A stretch of DNA of 64,000 nucleotides from Symbiodinium sp. CCMP2592 (GCA_905221615.1 CAJNDT010000007.1:1-64000), one strand, 5' to 3'. Positions 30,649 through 40,552 are shown, counted from the first letter of the stretch. Translations and numbers: made by a program. The notes: generated from the letters alone by a model not told the origin.

Positions 30649-32791
30649 CCTCAGAAGGCAGCCCTCGGAGGGCGGCCGATTGCCGCTTTGGCGATGCGAG
30701 AACCAGCCAGTGTCCTGTGATGGCGCAAAGCCAGTCCTCCACCTTCAGCACAACCGGTAACGCCGGGTTGAAGCGTCTGGTGGTGTCCTGGTGCGACATC
30801 CGTCTGTTCTCCTGCCCCGTATCCTCAAGCGCCGCGCCTTGGCTATAGACATGGAAGTGCAGAAAATCCACGACGCGCTCAAGCGACAGCTTTCCGAGGG
30901 AGGTCTGGACAGGAGCAGGCAATGGCAGGCTGACCGACTTTGCCTCCTCATAACATCTAAGCCTGACCGCCTGAATGATCCAGGTGCGTAGCTCCGCAAC
31001 ACAATGCGGCAGAGAAGCTGCTGTGACGGTGCGGATGGCCCCGAGAAGAGGCGGGGGCAAGGAATCAATGGCAGCAAGCTGCTTGATTGCCTCCACTGTG
31101 ACGCGGTGCGGGAAGAGTGCATCCATTACCTTTCCAACCTCGCTATCCACAAGACCCCTGCTATGGTAAAAATGAAGGGAGTGGAAGGCCCACTCCAGTT
31201 CTTTTTCCATATTTCGCATGGGGAGGAAGGCACGTGCGGCGGAGACATCCACCTGGGCCGGTAGTGTCTGGTCAGTACGCAGGAGCAAGTGGGAGTAGTT
31301 GTGGCACTGAGGCCCGAAAAGCTCGCCCGGCACATTGACTAACCAATGCATACCTCCCGCACAAATACCTGGGGCGACCAGTATGGCGGCCCGAGCAAAA
31401 TCAGTGAGCACCCAAGGGCACAAAAAGTCTTCGCTCGCATGGATGATGCGCAGCCTACAGGGGAGGCGCAGGAGTGCCTCAAACAGCCAGTCCGGCATGC
31501 CAACGGCACCAATGTCTACGGCTGCTGGCCGCGCAGCCTCGTCCGTCGCTCCCCCGGAGGTGGCGGTCGAACCCACGGGAAGGAAGTGGCTGCTGCCCCA
31601 TAACTTGTGAAGGAGCACTCCCACAAGGCCCGCCGTGTAGCTGCCTGCAGAGAAGCCACGGACGACGGGCCGCCCTGGGCCAACACTTGAAAAGGCAATG
31701 CACAGGGCCGCAAGACACGCGGAATGTGGATCCTGCAAGTGGGAGCTGCGTCGTGCCCTCTGGAGCTGCGTGGCTATCATTCTAGGTTGCGGGCTGGAAG
31801 CAGTGAACTTAACGTCCAACAAAGCGTGCGCTAACTGGATAACCGGCAGGGGTGAGAGCAAGAGACTGGTATACCGACCCGCCGAGCTGAGCCTCGCGGA
31901 GGCCGTCGCCGACAACTTGGAAAATGTCTCCGCAAGACACCCGGTGGGGCCGTAGCACTGCGTGGAACACATGAGCTGCCAAGCGTCGTTGCGAGCCGGG
32001 GCGCGAAATGTACTGGCGCCGGAGCACTCAATGCGAACCTCAGCAGACGTCGAGGGGTTGCCCCCAGGACACTCGTCCTCATCCGCATGAACCATGTCGA
32101 AGCCCTTGACCGCTCGATAGAAGTAGGTTGCCAGCTCTTGGTCGGTGACTTCCAGGGTCCACATGTTCTCCCCCGCGGGGGATGGGGTGGACGCCTCTGC
32201 CATCCGTTGTAACTCAGCTGCCGGCAGGAGAGCCCAAATTCTCCACCGCGCCCATGCGCGCATGTGATACGAGAAGCGTGGCCGCATCGTGCGGCGGAAC
32301 GGGAGGACTCGTCGCGCCCCGGGCCCCTGGAAGTGCTCTGGGGCTACAACGCTGAAGCCCGGGCCGCCCATCAAGCCCAGACCCGATACGGCCCACCACG
32401 GCGGAGTTCCTCGCCACCCCCAAAAAGCCTCAGCTAGGGTGGGCAAGGAGCGGAGACTCTCCAGCTGTGCCAGCGGGGCCTTGCCGTTAGTTCCATAACC
32501 GTGCACGGCCAGGGAAGAGGTAGGGCCCCGGCAGGCTGCACACTCGGCAGCTCGGCAGAGGCTCGAGCTCAATGCGAAAAGGGTGGAGTTAGCGCACTGC
32601 TCGTGGGCCCCTCTGGCCCAGCCCAAGGCCTCCCCGTGCGGCTGCAAGACTTCCCGCAACGAGTCATCGGGATTGGGGGTCTTCATGCTCGCACTGAAGA
32701 AGCCCTGGTCATTTGGAAGGCAGCTGAAGAACGGCTCCCAGGTATGCCCAAGCAGTGACAACATCGCCACTGTGTCGCGCCTGTGCGCCAA
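30593..32791 (-). CDS. alpha/beta-hydrolase-like domain of the hydrolase-helicase gene
   Basis: 732-residue open frame. A serine-hydrolase nucleophile elbow is seen at GFSAGS (S381, in VVRGFSAGSYTAGLVGVLL). An acid follows in HASEDFLCPW (D455) and a His in HNYSHLLL (H501). Order and spacing fit an alpha/beta hydrolase, so it could cleave an ester, amide or lipid; the substrate is unknown. The N-terminal 170 residues (TNGKAPLAQLESLRSLPTL, GWRGTPPWW) recur in the partial copy at 37773-38273. In frame terms the true upstream protein (ending ERRTAELLA) is cut by the 966-bp transposon at 32813-33778, so the apparent ATG at 32791 is unlikely to be the native start. Confidence 0.6.
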   Translation of the reverse strand: MAHRRDTVAMLSLLGHTWEPFFSCLPNDQGFFSASMKTPNPDDSLREVLQPHGEALGWARGAHEQCANSTLFALSSSLCRAAECAACRGPTSSLAVHGYGTNGKAPLAQLESLRSLPTLAEAFWGWRGTPPWWAVSGLGLMGGPGFSVVAPEHFQGPGARRVLPFRRTMRPRFSYHMRAWARWRIWALLPAAELQRMAEASTPSPAGENMWTLEVTDQELATYFYRAVKGFDMVHADEDECPGGNPSTSAEVRIECSGASTFRAPARNDAWQLMCSTQCYGPTGCLAETFSKLSATASARLSSAGRYTSLLLSPLPVIQLAHALLDVKFTASSPQPRMIATQLQRARRSSHLQDPHSACLAALCIAFSSVGPGRPVVRGFSAGSYTAGLVGVLLHKLWGSSHFLPVGSTATSGGATDEAARPAAVDIGAVGMPDWLFEALLRLPCRLRIIHASEDFLCPWVLTDFARAAILVAPGICAGGMHWLVNVPGELFGPQCHNYSHLLLRTDQTLPAQVDVSAARAFLPMRNMEKELEWAFHSLHFYHSRGLVDSEVGKVMDALFPHRVTVEAIKQLAAIDSLPPPLLGAIRTVTAASLPHCVAELRTWIIQAVRLRCYEEAKSVSLPLPAPVQTSLGKLSLERVVDFLHFHVYSQGAALEDTGQENRRMSHQDTTRRFNPALPVVLKVEDWLCAITGHWLVLASPKRQSAALRGLPSEDGVSSRQPPGSLRRAGGS

Positions 32792-32804
32792 AGAGTGGAG
32801 TGCC

Positions 32805-32812
32805 AGCTAAAA
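32805..32812. repeat. left target-site duplication AGCTAAAA
   Basis: The 8 bp match 33779-33786 exactly. The single uninterrupted copy is present in the paralogous empty site near 37751-37758 (reverse complement). Confidence 0.93.
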
Positions 32813-33778
32813 TTATGACATAGAAATCCCGATAGGAAGGAAATTTCTGAATTATTTTATTTTGCAGTTTCAATTCCATTTAAGTTCGGTTGGGCAATTC
32901 GTTTTAAGTTCACCCGGTTTGGGGGCCTTGGAACCCAATGCGATTTGAATTCGATTTGAATTCAACTTCGGTCTACGCGTAGGACCTGCTCTCACGCTGT
33001 AGTGACGCTGGTTATTCTGGACGCCAGAGCCTCCACAGACGCTAGACTTTAGGTCAGAGTTAGAGGCTTCGAGGCTGGCCAGGGCTACTGCGATCTCCTC
33101 AACGTGCAAAGTGCAAGGGCTGCAAGGATCCTGTTTGTTTTCTGCAGCCTCAGGTCAGTGCGACAGGGTTTGGGCACGTTGTGCAACAGTGACAGGGTCA
33201 GGGGGGCCGGGGGAGGGCGGGTGAGGGGGGTAGGGGGGGGGGTGGTGGCACTCGGTTGGGAGCGATCTTTTCTTGCATTGTTTTTGATATTTTTTTGAAC
33301 TTTTTTTGATCTTTTTTTGAATTTGTTTTTGAATTCATTTTGCATTTTTTCTACACTTCTCCGAGGGTAAAGCAAGGATTCCCGCTGCCCCGACCATCCG
33401 CCTGAGGGGTCGGAGCCGCCCCCCTCCCCCCCCCCTCCCCCCTCCACCGCCCTCCCCCCTCCCCCCTCCCCCCCCCCCCTCCCCCCCTCCCCCTCCCCCC
33501 CCCCCGCTCCCCGGAAGCGTGCCGCGCGGTCTTCCGATTCTGAGATACTCAGCAGATCTACTAGCTGAGCATCTGAACTGCTGTGGGAAGAAGCCACCTC
33601 CTGCACAAATGCCGCGGGGATAGGCAGCTTCAAGGGCTGAATCAAAATCGAATTGCATGATCGACCCTGGCAACAAGTTGAATTAAAAGTGAATCTGTTG
33701 ATTGAATTGAAATTGAATTAAAACTGAATTAGAAAATAATCTGGAAACCACCCCACCTAGAGTCTTCCTATGTCATAA
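32813..33778. mobile_element. 966-bp non-autonomous TIR transposon
   Basis: The ends are perfect 11-bp inverted repeats, TTATGACATAG (32813-32823) and its complement (33768-33778). Weaker subterminal similarity continues inwards (ATTATTTT, then CAGTTT.AATTC on both sides). It is flanked by an 8-bp duplication. It interrupts a coding region that is continuous in the related copy at 37.7 kb. The inside is AT-rich at both ends (repeated GAATTGAATT-type text) and has a long C/T tract at 33418-33510. It encodes no transposase, so it depends on another element. The 8-bp duplication fits hAT or P-like superfamilies, but the TIR is not diagnostic. Confidence 0.92.
33418..33510. repeat. homopyrimidine C-rich tract
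   Basis: About 90 bases of almost pure C with T interruptions on the plus strand, inside the TIR transposon. The Gly-rich minus-strand ORF (33335-33676) is an artefact of this tract. Confidence 0.9.
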
Positions 33779-34728
33779 AGCTAAAAGCTCTGCCGTGCGC
33801 CGCTCCTGGGGCCTGGGACGCGGCAGCGTCACCAGGTGCACAAGCTTCGACAGCAGGAGCGGGACAGCCTCCGCGGCCCAATCCGTCAGCGCCGTCGAGG
33901 ACAGCCCATAACGGCGGCAGAGTTGCGAGTCCCTAAGTGGACCCCACTCGCCCTCGCGCTCACAAGCGTCCACATAGGCCTGCCAAGACCCAGGGCCGCG
34001 CATGTGCAGTGGCAAAATGCCAACTTCCGTATGAAGTCGGCCTGGCTCCTTAGCAAAGACAGAGAATCCCCCCTGGGCATCCGTGGACGGCTCTGTAACA
34101 AAGATAACACCAACGGATTCGCCCGATCGCCGACAGCAAGGGCTGCCTTGGACAGGTATAGTAGGCGCAAATGACCATAGAGTATCGTCCGGGGCGGGCA
34201 GGCCAGAAGAAGCCTGTATGTCCTGCGTGTCAAGGCACAGATCCTGCAAGTCAGCGACCTCGAATAGCGAAGTAAGGGCCGCATCATGATGAGACAAAAT
34301 GATGTGCTTGCCAGGGAGCAAGGCTCTAAGCACCCATAACGCATAAACCTTGCCCCACCAGACCACCGCCTTGTGCAAGCCTGTCTGCCGTAGCGGGAAG
34401 AAGACACAGGCGTGCCGCTCTTCGTCCCTCCTGAGCGAATGCTTAGACGGCTGACCAGGAGGCCCACCAAACTGCGCCCAGCCCTGGGTTCGTGTGAGCA
34501 AACAATCACCGGCAAGCTACAGCACATAGCCATGAAATCACGATGACGCACGATCTGCTCCGCCACGCTGGCAACTTGCTTGAACCACACCCTCACCATC
34601 TCGTGGCCCGCCTCCTGCCAGTTATGGTGCAGCTCGATCACAACCAAATTGGCGCGCATGCCCACCGCCGCCATGAGAACCATATCGACGTCACTTGGAG
34701 TGAGCTGAAACTCGGGGTCAGCCGCCAA
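33773..34728 (-). pseudogene. N-terminal part of the hydrolase-helicase gene
   Basis: Two overlapping frames (34728-33886 and 34501-33773) join at a shift near 34.5 kb. The natural reading is VDMVLMAAVGMRANLVVIEL to AMCCSLPVIVCS, then HKAVVWWGKVYALWVLRALL, LPGKHIILSHHDAALTSLFE and ALTDWAAEAVPLLLSK, ending at ERRTAELLA where the TIR transposon entered. The stretch around SHHDAALTSLF looks like a nucleotide-sugar-type DxD region, but this is only a resemblance. The end of this part (ALTDWAAE onward) is repeated at 37640-37751 on the other strand. Function is unknown. Confidence 0.5.
33779..33786. repeat. right target-site duplication AGCTAAAA
   Basis: Second copy of the 8-bp duplication, directly outside the right inverted repeat. 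Confidence 0.93.
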
Positions 34729-35022
34729 ATCGAAGTGACAAAGGTCGCCATCAACAGCAACGCCGAGGCTCGCCCTCTGAGGCGGCAGCCCACCAAGACG
34801 AGCACCGGTGACGGCCTTAAGTTAGCAGAGGAAGGAAGCCACAAGACTGCTCCCAAATTCCTGAGAGGCGGGCAATTGTTTGCACTACCGCGAGAGGATC
34901 GAAAGCCTCGTGTTTAACACGGACAGCTGAGTCGGACGAGCCATATCAAGGCTCCCTTGCCATTGTCGAAAAAAACATAGCCACAGCCTAGCAAGTCTTG
35001 GTTGTGCCCTAGCCCGGCGGCA

Positions 35023-35322
35023 TTAAGCCGGCCGCGATCGCTTCCGTCTGGTCTTCGGCTTGGGTGAGGGGAGGGCAAGCAATTTTGGAGCTAGCATCCC
35101 CCTCCGCAAAGACATCCGTAAAGCCGCCAGCCGCGCTCCCCTGAAGGCTACTCCGAGCGGCTCGGAAGCAGCCTCCGCCGACCCAGGCTTAGCGGAGTGC
35201 GAGCTGGCCGGTGGGAGCGCCATTTGCCTTGCAGCCACTACCAGCCCCTGCCAGCACCGGTGTAACAGATTGTCCATCCACGGTGTACGCTGCCTGGCAA
35301 CGACCATGTGGATGTCCAGCAA
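35023..35322 (-). CDS. 99-residue ORF with basic C-terminus
   Basis: It reads MLDIHMVVARQRTPWMDNLL, then RLAALRMSLRRGMLAPKLL, and ends PKPKTRRKRSRPA, a nuclear-localisation-like basic tail. It lies upstream of the hydrolase-helicase gene on the same strand and may be its first exon or a separate small gene. No family is recognised. Confidence 0.35.
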   Translation of the reverse strand: MLDIHMVVARQRTPWMDNLLHRCWQGLVVAARQMALPPASSHSAKPGSAEAASEPLGVAFRGARLAALRMSLRRGMLAPKLLALPSPKPKTRRKRSRPA

Positions 35323-36493
35323 GTCGAGAAGATGCTGACTATGTGCGGCGGCGCGTTGTATTGATCATGCGGACGTCTCCTCCTCTGATTACATTCATCA
35401 TCGGCAGTTGCTTGCGGCAGATGTGTCTTAGTCCGCATCGGACCGCAGGTGGGCACCAATGGTGGCCATCTGATTTTGGTTCCGACGTAGGTAGGCCGCA
35501 TCCGCAGTCCGAAGTGCCAGGACGATGACCAGTCGGCCGGAGCCCTCACGGAGGGTCTGTGGCCCGCTGACGACCGTCAGCCCCTGGGGCAGCTCCGGTC
35601 GGACATGAGATCGTGGGGCTAGCCGCACGGGGTTGGGGTTTCCTTCGGCAGGGTCAAGGGTTCCTGGACGTCTCCCCCCCGAACGTTGCAGATTGCACCA
35701 TATCCCATCCTAAAATCTGCACTCCGAGCGTCCAGCCTTCTCACGGAATGGGTGCGAAATTTTTCCAGTTATTTCAAGTATGCTGCTGATGATGCTCACT
35801 GGGCAGATGGATGAAACTTTTTCATCTTGACCGTCCTGCCGGCGGCATAGCTAGACATGCCTTGCACTGCATTCGAAGTCAATCTGTCATGGGGGAGGGT
35901 TCCCAACATACCTCGTAACAAGACGATGCCAGTTACCGATCCCTGGCACGCTCGAGGTGAAATATTTCACTCCCTGGCGTCCCCCCCCTCTAATTGTGGG
36001 GGATCCACCAGCCAAGGCGGACCGAGCATGGCGGCACCTCCCTGAGATGGCCACCTTGGTGCTCACCTGTGCTTCAGGATTGAGCCGCAAGCTGCCACCA
36101 CCCGGTGCAGAAGGGACTAGACATCTCCAAGGCCTGCCGAACATCACCTGGCGGGATGGCCCTGGCTATGGTGCAAACGATCCATGCGAAATAAGCAGAT
36201 GACGTATGTCAGCCACCGCGGAAACACGCGATTGCGTGGACCCCACAGCTCGCCCTGGGTCTCCAGCCACCGCCCCAAAAAGTTTTAGACCCACGTCCCA
36301 CGTCACGACACCGAAAGTGCCACGAAGCAGAGTAGCAGGCGTGTTCGTTTCCACGTTTTTCCATTGCACCCCCGGATCAACTCGACACAACCGGGGACCT
36401 GCAACGTTCGGGGAAAGGCGTCCAGAAACCCGTGACCTTGGCGAGAGAAACTCCACTTCCCACTCCAAAAAGTTTCAAACCCACGTCCCACGT
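35323..36493. other. no gene seen; contains a direct repeat
   Basis: A segment CCAAAAAGTTT followed by ACCCACGTCCCACGT occurs twice, at about 36272-36302 and 36464-36493. GACGTATGTC occurs at about 36200. ORFs overlap on both strands without motifs. Confidence 0.5.
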
Positions 36494-36540
36494 TCAGCGA
36501 CCGGTCAGGAGCAACAAAAAGCCGTCGCTCAGAGCTGCCA
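36494..36540 (+). repeat. 46-bp conserved repeat with poly(A) tail (right copy)
   Basis: Differs from 24395-24441 at about two positions and is followed by a run of ten A residues. A short conserved head with an A-tail is how a tailed retroposon 3' end would look. Confidence 0.75.
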
Positions 36541-36779
36541 AAAAAAAAAGAACCGGAATTGAGTGGCATATTCCGAGCCAAGAGATCAGAAAATAGTCGT
36601 GTTTTGCAGACGACCCATTAGTGGAGAGTCTCGACCATTCGATTTGTTTTTGACATATTAAGTCAAAATCTGAGCTTCGGAATGACCCACGTGTTTGTTT
36701 CAACCGTACGTTCGATGTTGTGAGTTGGGTTTCGCGTTTTTTGCGGATGAGATTCCACATTATGAAAACAATGACAGAG

Positions 36780-37118
36780 TCAACTTTTGATTTGACAGAT
36801 TGACGCGCAGAGGTTTTTTTTTGGCGTATGCGGGCCTCGTCGACTACACGCTGCAGCATCGGTCCCTGTAAGAAAGAGAGCAACTAACAAGAAATGAATA
36901 AGCTGTACAAAAATACTCGGTGAAACAGGAGCTGACATACAGACTTGGTCGGCGAAGTCGTTCAGCTCTGATATATACACTGTCTCTTGGATCACTGGCC
37001 CTGCAATGGCCACTATCATCAAAATTGTCAAGTTGGTGGCAGTTCGCAACACAAGAGCAAAAGGTGAGTTGCCATGTGCCCAGTTTCCCTTCCAATGGGT
37101 CTCGCAAGGGCGAATCAC
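36780..37118 (-). CDS. paralogous exon of the acidic-protein gene, with upstream exon-like text
   Basis: After an acceptor (CTTTCTTACAG, exon from 36865) the minus strand reads GTDAAACSRRGPHTPKKN. This is a diverged copy of GTESYIRSRRGPVKPKKR at 24263, and both share the A-run coding for Lys-Lys. Upstream, VYISELNDFADQV near 36985-36945 may be another exon. The downstream acidic part is not found, so this copy is partial. Confidence 0.35.
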   Translation of the reverse strand: MIRPCETHWKGNWAHGNSPFALVLRTATNLTILMIVAIAGPVIQETVYISELNDFADQVCMSAPVSPSIFVQLIHFLLVALFLTGTDAAACSRRGPHTPKKNLCASICQIKS

Positions 37119-37639
37119 TCATTCAGAGAGCCAGTGTCGTAGAGCAGCTCGTCACAAACAGGCCGCTGTATCCCAGGATGTCAGTGCCCTTACAGGGTCT
37201 CGCAAGGGCAAACAGAGAAGGAGCACCACAAGTCCTCCACATCTCAATTCAATAAGGTATCGGAGACCGCAAGCGCTCCTGGGGAGTGCTTGCATCTGTT
37301 GGTGCGCAAGTTAGACCAACCCAAGGTCCACGGCTGTATACCATCTACTGCATTATGGATGGCCGACGCACGCAGAAAGTCAGTGCCCTTGTTCAATCCA
37401 ACCTGTGGTTTGGCGGCCGCTGGGTATGATAGGCGGAGACAGGCCATCCTTCAACGCGCCCACGGACTGCCAGAATACCCTGCATGCATTGATCCAAGCT
37501 TTGGACGCGGACTCGCTGGCAACGCTCCGGCCACAGATGTCTTTGACTGCGGGGTCGCTTCGTGTTAACGTTGATCAGTTCGGCTTTGCCATCTGCAGTT
37601 TTGCGGATAGAGCCATGCTGCGATGCTGCGTTCTGGACT
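37119..37639. other. no confident gene
   Basis: Repeated short phrases (CAGTGCCCTT, TCTCGCAAGGGC) but no open frame with motifs. Confidence 0.4.
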
Positions 37640-38273
37640 GTCCTTGACGGCGCTGACGGATTGGGCCGCGGAGGTTGTCCCGCTCCTGCTGTCGAAGCTT
37701 GCGCACCTGGTGACGCGCGTCCCAGGCCTCAGGAGCGGCGCACGGCAGAGCTTTTAGCTGGCACTCCACTCTTTGGCGCACAGGTGCGACACAGTGGTGA
37801 TGTTGTCACTGCTTGGGCATACCTGGGAGCCGTTCTTCAGCTGCCTTCCAAATGACCAGGGCTTCTTCAGTGCGAGCATGAAGACCCTCAATCCGGATGA
37901 CTCGTTGCGGGAAGTCTTGCAGCCGCACGGGGAGGCCTTGGGCGAGGGGCCCACGAGCAGTGCGCTAACTCCACCCTTTTCGCATTGAGCTCGAGCCTCT
38001 GCCGAGCTGCCGAGTGTGCAGCCTGCCGGGACCATACCTCTTCATGGCCAAAACGCTTCCCCCGGACAGCTGCGTGGGACCGGCGTTCGTGCACGGTTAT
38101 GGAACTAACGGCAAGGCCGCGCTGGCACAGCTGGAGAGTCTCCGCTCCTTGCCCACCCTAGCTAAGGCTCTCTGGGGGTGGCGAGGAACTCCGCCGTGGT
38201 GCCCCGGGCTTCAGCGTTGTAGCCCCGGAGCACAGGACCCGGGGGCGCGACGAGTCCTCCCGTTCCGCCGCAC
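37640..38273 (+). pseudogene. partial inverted copy of the hydrolase-helicase gene (empty site for the TIR transposon)
   Basis: The plus strand matches the minus strand of 33900-33787 plus 32804-32270. It reads SLTALTDWAAE, PRPQERRTAELLA, GTPLFGAQVRHSGDV and then, in a second frame, CLPNDQGFFSASMKT and GALPFRR-like text ending near 38273. Compared with the larger copy it lacks the 966-bp insertion and has a few small deletions (for example after CGPT/GLGLMGG). It is truncated at both ends and has several phase changes, so it is a dead segmental duplicate. It proves the pre-insertion sequence. Confidence 0.85.
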
Positions 38274-38950
38274 GACGCCCTTGTTCAGCGCCAAAAGCGG
38301 TGCCCTCGGCAAGCTTGAGCTGCCACAAGCTGCACGAGGCTCGGGCTCGGAGTGCCCAGCAGCACCAGGCGGCAGCGCACGCCGCCAATTTTCAGCTCGG
38401 TGTCGACCCGGTGGCCCTCATGAGCCCAAGCGATGCCCTCGCCGCGGAGCACCACGCCAGCGACTTCGACCCTCCTCGCCGACCACGCGATCCAGCCGGC
38501 CTCGAGGCGGTCAGTTACATTCTTTGAACACTTGCAGAAGATATGGCTTTATCGTTTGAAGAAAAACAACATGACAAAATGGCTCAGAGAACTGAGTCCA
38601 ATTTTGATTTGTTGTTTTAGGGCTTTTCCTTTACACTGCCTTTTTATGAACTCTCATTCATACATGCTGTAAACAAGTTGAAGAACACATTCGTCCGTTG
38701 CAGCTTGACCTCTCGAAGGGGCAGGAAGCCCTTGAATCGGGCGAGAGTTTTATTTGAAATACCCACCCTCTCCACCCTAATTGATTCGTGGAAAGTGCAG
38801 AGATTGCATCCGTGTTGTGCTACCTCAGGAAGCTTTGGACCTCAGTTTGAGGACACTCAGGTCTGCTTTTGCATACGACCTGGTTCGGGTCTTGGCTCTC
38901 TGCTTCGCAGTTGACTCGGTCTTGCTCGTCTTCGACTGGCAGGCCTTTCA
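38274..38950. other. possible short plus-strand exon, otherwise nothing seen
   Basis: At 38300-38527 the plus strand reads ARSAQQHQAAAHAANFQLGV, DPVALMSPSDALAAEHHASD, then FDPPRRPRDPAGLE, which has coding character but no motif. The remainder is AT-richer and empty. Confidence 0.3.
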
Positions 38951-39583
38951 CTAAGGTTCAGTTTGTGAGCCGTGCACGGCTTGAGAGTGGCTAGTTCTCC
39001 TTTCGAAGGGGACAAAAAGAGTCTTGTGTCTCACAGGACCGACAGTTCGAAGTTTTCTGCCGTGTGCGGTACTTGCTACCCCAACGTGTGAAAATAGCGT
39101 CGAGCTTTGAACTACTTGCATGTGGCATGTGCGAGTGCAAGCATTTATCCCTGAAGGTTCAAACATGATAGACATCAAAACACAAAGCACGATCTTCGAA
39201 CGATAAAAGCGGCTGTCCGCGTGCTGCTGCAAGGCGGTGCCGCGGCGGAACTCCTCCGCGGTGGCGGCCAGGGCCTGCTGCGACAAGATCGCTCGGTCGG
39301 TCTCCGCGGTGATGTGGCGGCGGTTGGCGACGCCCTGGTCGCGCTGGAGCTTCAACGCCGCCAGCTCGTTCCTGTGCCGCGACTTCCTGCGGAAGAAAAT
39401 CGCGAGGATCGAGGTTGCGGCTGTTCTTCTGTGCTGGCTGGTTCGGCATGGCTGCCTAAGCTGCTTATCGGACGAATGGCTTTCGAGCACTGGAGATCTG
39501 AGAGGCACCGGTGCGAACGCGCGGGTGGAGTTGACAATTGGGACTCCGTAGATCCGCCGGCCCATGGTGGCCCGCAGGCCCAC
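38951..39583 (-). CDS. ORF with a helical, Gln/Ala-rich segment
   Basis: 210-residue minus-strand frame. The best coding part (about 39450-39180) reads RHRNELAALKLQRDQGVANR, then HITAETDRAILSQQALAATA, EEFRRGTAL and HADSRFYRSK, probably a coiled coil. Just before it is a short hydrophobic stretch (TSILAIFF). The later part may be intron. No family is recognised. An opposite-strand frame (39564-39893) also has some coding character, so strand is not certain. Confidence 0.35.
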   Translation of the reverse strand: MGLRATMGRRIYGVPIVNSTRAFAPVPLRSPVLESHSSDKQLRQPCRTSQHRRTAATSILAIFFRRKSRHRNELAALKLQRDQGVANRRHITAETDRAILSQQALAATAEEFRRGTALQQHADSRFYRSKIVLCVLMSIMFEPSGINACTRTCHMQVVQSSTLFSHVGVASTAHGRKLRTVGPVRHKTLFVPFERRTSHSQAVHGSQTEP

Positions 39584-39893
39584 TCCATGGCGCCCGCCTC
39601 ACATGTTCTCGGCCGTGGGCTCTCTGGGCCGAATGGTGCGGCGACCTGCCACCTACACTTTTTACATGCTGATGTGCAGCCCGCAGTCTGCGTACCAGCC
39701 GCCGCGATGGGCACCAGCCGGCGGCAGCGCACCAGCTCATCAACCAGGACATGTTGCAGAGGATCTTGGGAAGACTTTGCGCACTGCCGGAAAGATTGGT
39801 GCAAAAGGATTCCAACCGATCGCTGACCTTTTACCACTTCCTCTCTCGCCTTCTCTGTGTGACAGAGAGTGGACATGTCAGCGAGACCTCTAG
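39564..39893 (+). CDS. possible plus-strand exon, unidentified
   Basis: It reads FYMLMCSPQSAYQPPRWAPA, then PAHQPGHVAEDLGKTLRTAG. The Pro-rich then helical text looks translated, but no motif is present and the overlapping minus strand competes. Confidence 0.25.
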   Translation: MVARRPTPWRPPHMFSAVGSLGRMVRRPATYTFYMLMCSPQSAYQPPRWAPAGGSAPAHQPGHVAEDLGKTLRTAGKIGAKGFQPIADLLPLPLSPSLCDREWTCQRDL

Positions 39894-40287
39894 GGCGTGT
39901 CGGGTCACTTTGCGGACTTCTGGAAACTGGGCCACGAGAAACCAGACCGTATCCAGTTTCAAGAGTTCGAACTCTCTTGATGGTCAACGATGTTCCGGTG
40001 ATTTGCTATCTGCCTGCAGGTGAACATCTGGACCTTTTGTCCACGGGCATGCGTTCGTCGCGCGCCTTTTTAAAAAATTGGCTGAACAGCTCCATGCTGA
40101 CGAAGTCCGCACACTGCAGCAGGTCGTAATCCCCGTTTCATTGCTGTTTTCTTGTGTGTGTTTGTTTGTTTATCCGTAGTTTACTGGGACCGCTGCAGCT
40201 GCAGCTAACGAGGCCCGCTGACGCCAAAAAACTAGAAGACAACTAGCCCGAAAGCATCATCAGCGAAGAGTGTGGCGCTACGTCATA
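39894..40287. other. no gene seen
   Basis: Transition into the satellite region. Confidence 0.4.
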
Positions 40288-40552
40288 GAATCCAGTGTAT
40301 AGGGTCATAGAGTCACCGAGTCAAAAGCACGGAGTCACAGAGTCGGAATGTCACATACAGTCAAGAGTCGTACAAGTCATAGTTCATAGAGTCATCGAGA
40401 AATAGAGTCGAGTACATGTCAAGCACAAGTCATAGTTCAAAGAGTCATAGAGTCATAGAGTCACAGTGACACAGAATCATAGAGTCATAGTGTTATAGAG
40501 TCATAGCGTCAGAGTGAGAAAGAGTCATAGAGTCATGGAGTCATCTATGTAC
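40288..40552. repeat. microsatellite of AGTCATAG-type units
   Basis: Degenerate tandem repeat of about ten bases (GAGTCATAGAGTCATAGAGT). A similar text recurs at 42500-42600. Confidence 0.9.

Noticed and set aside
33085..33645. Gly/Glu-rich minus-strand ORF
   Set aside because: Product of the C/T tract inside the TIR transposon.
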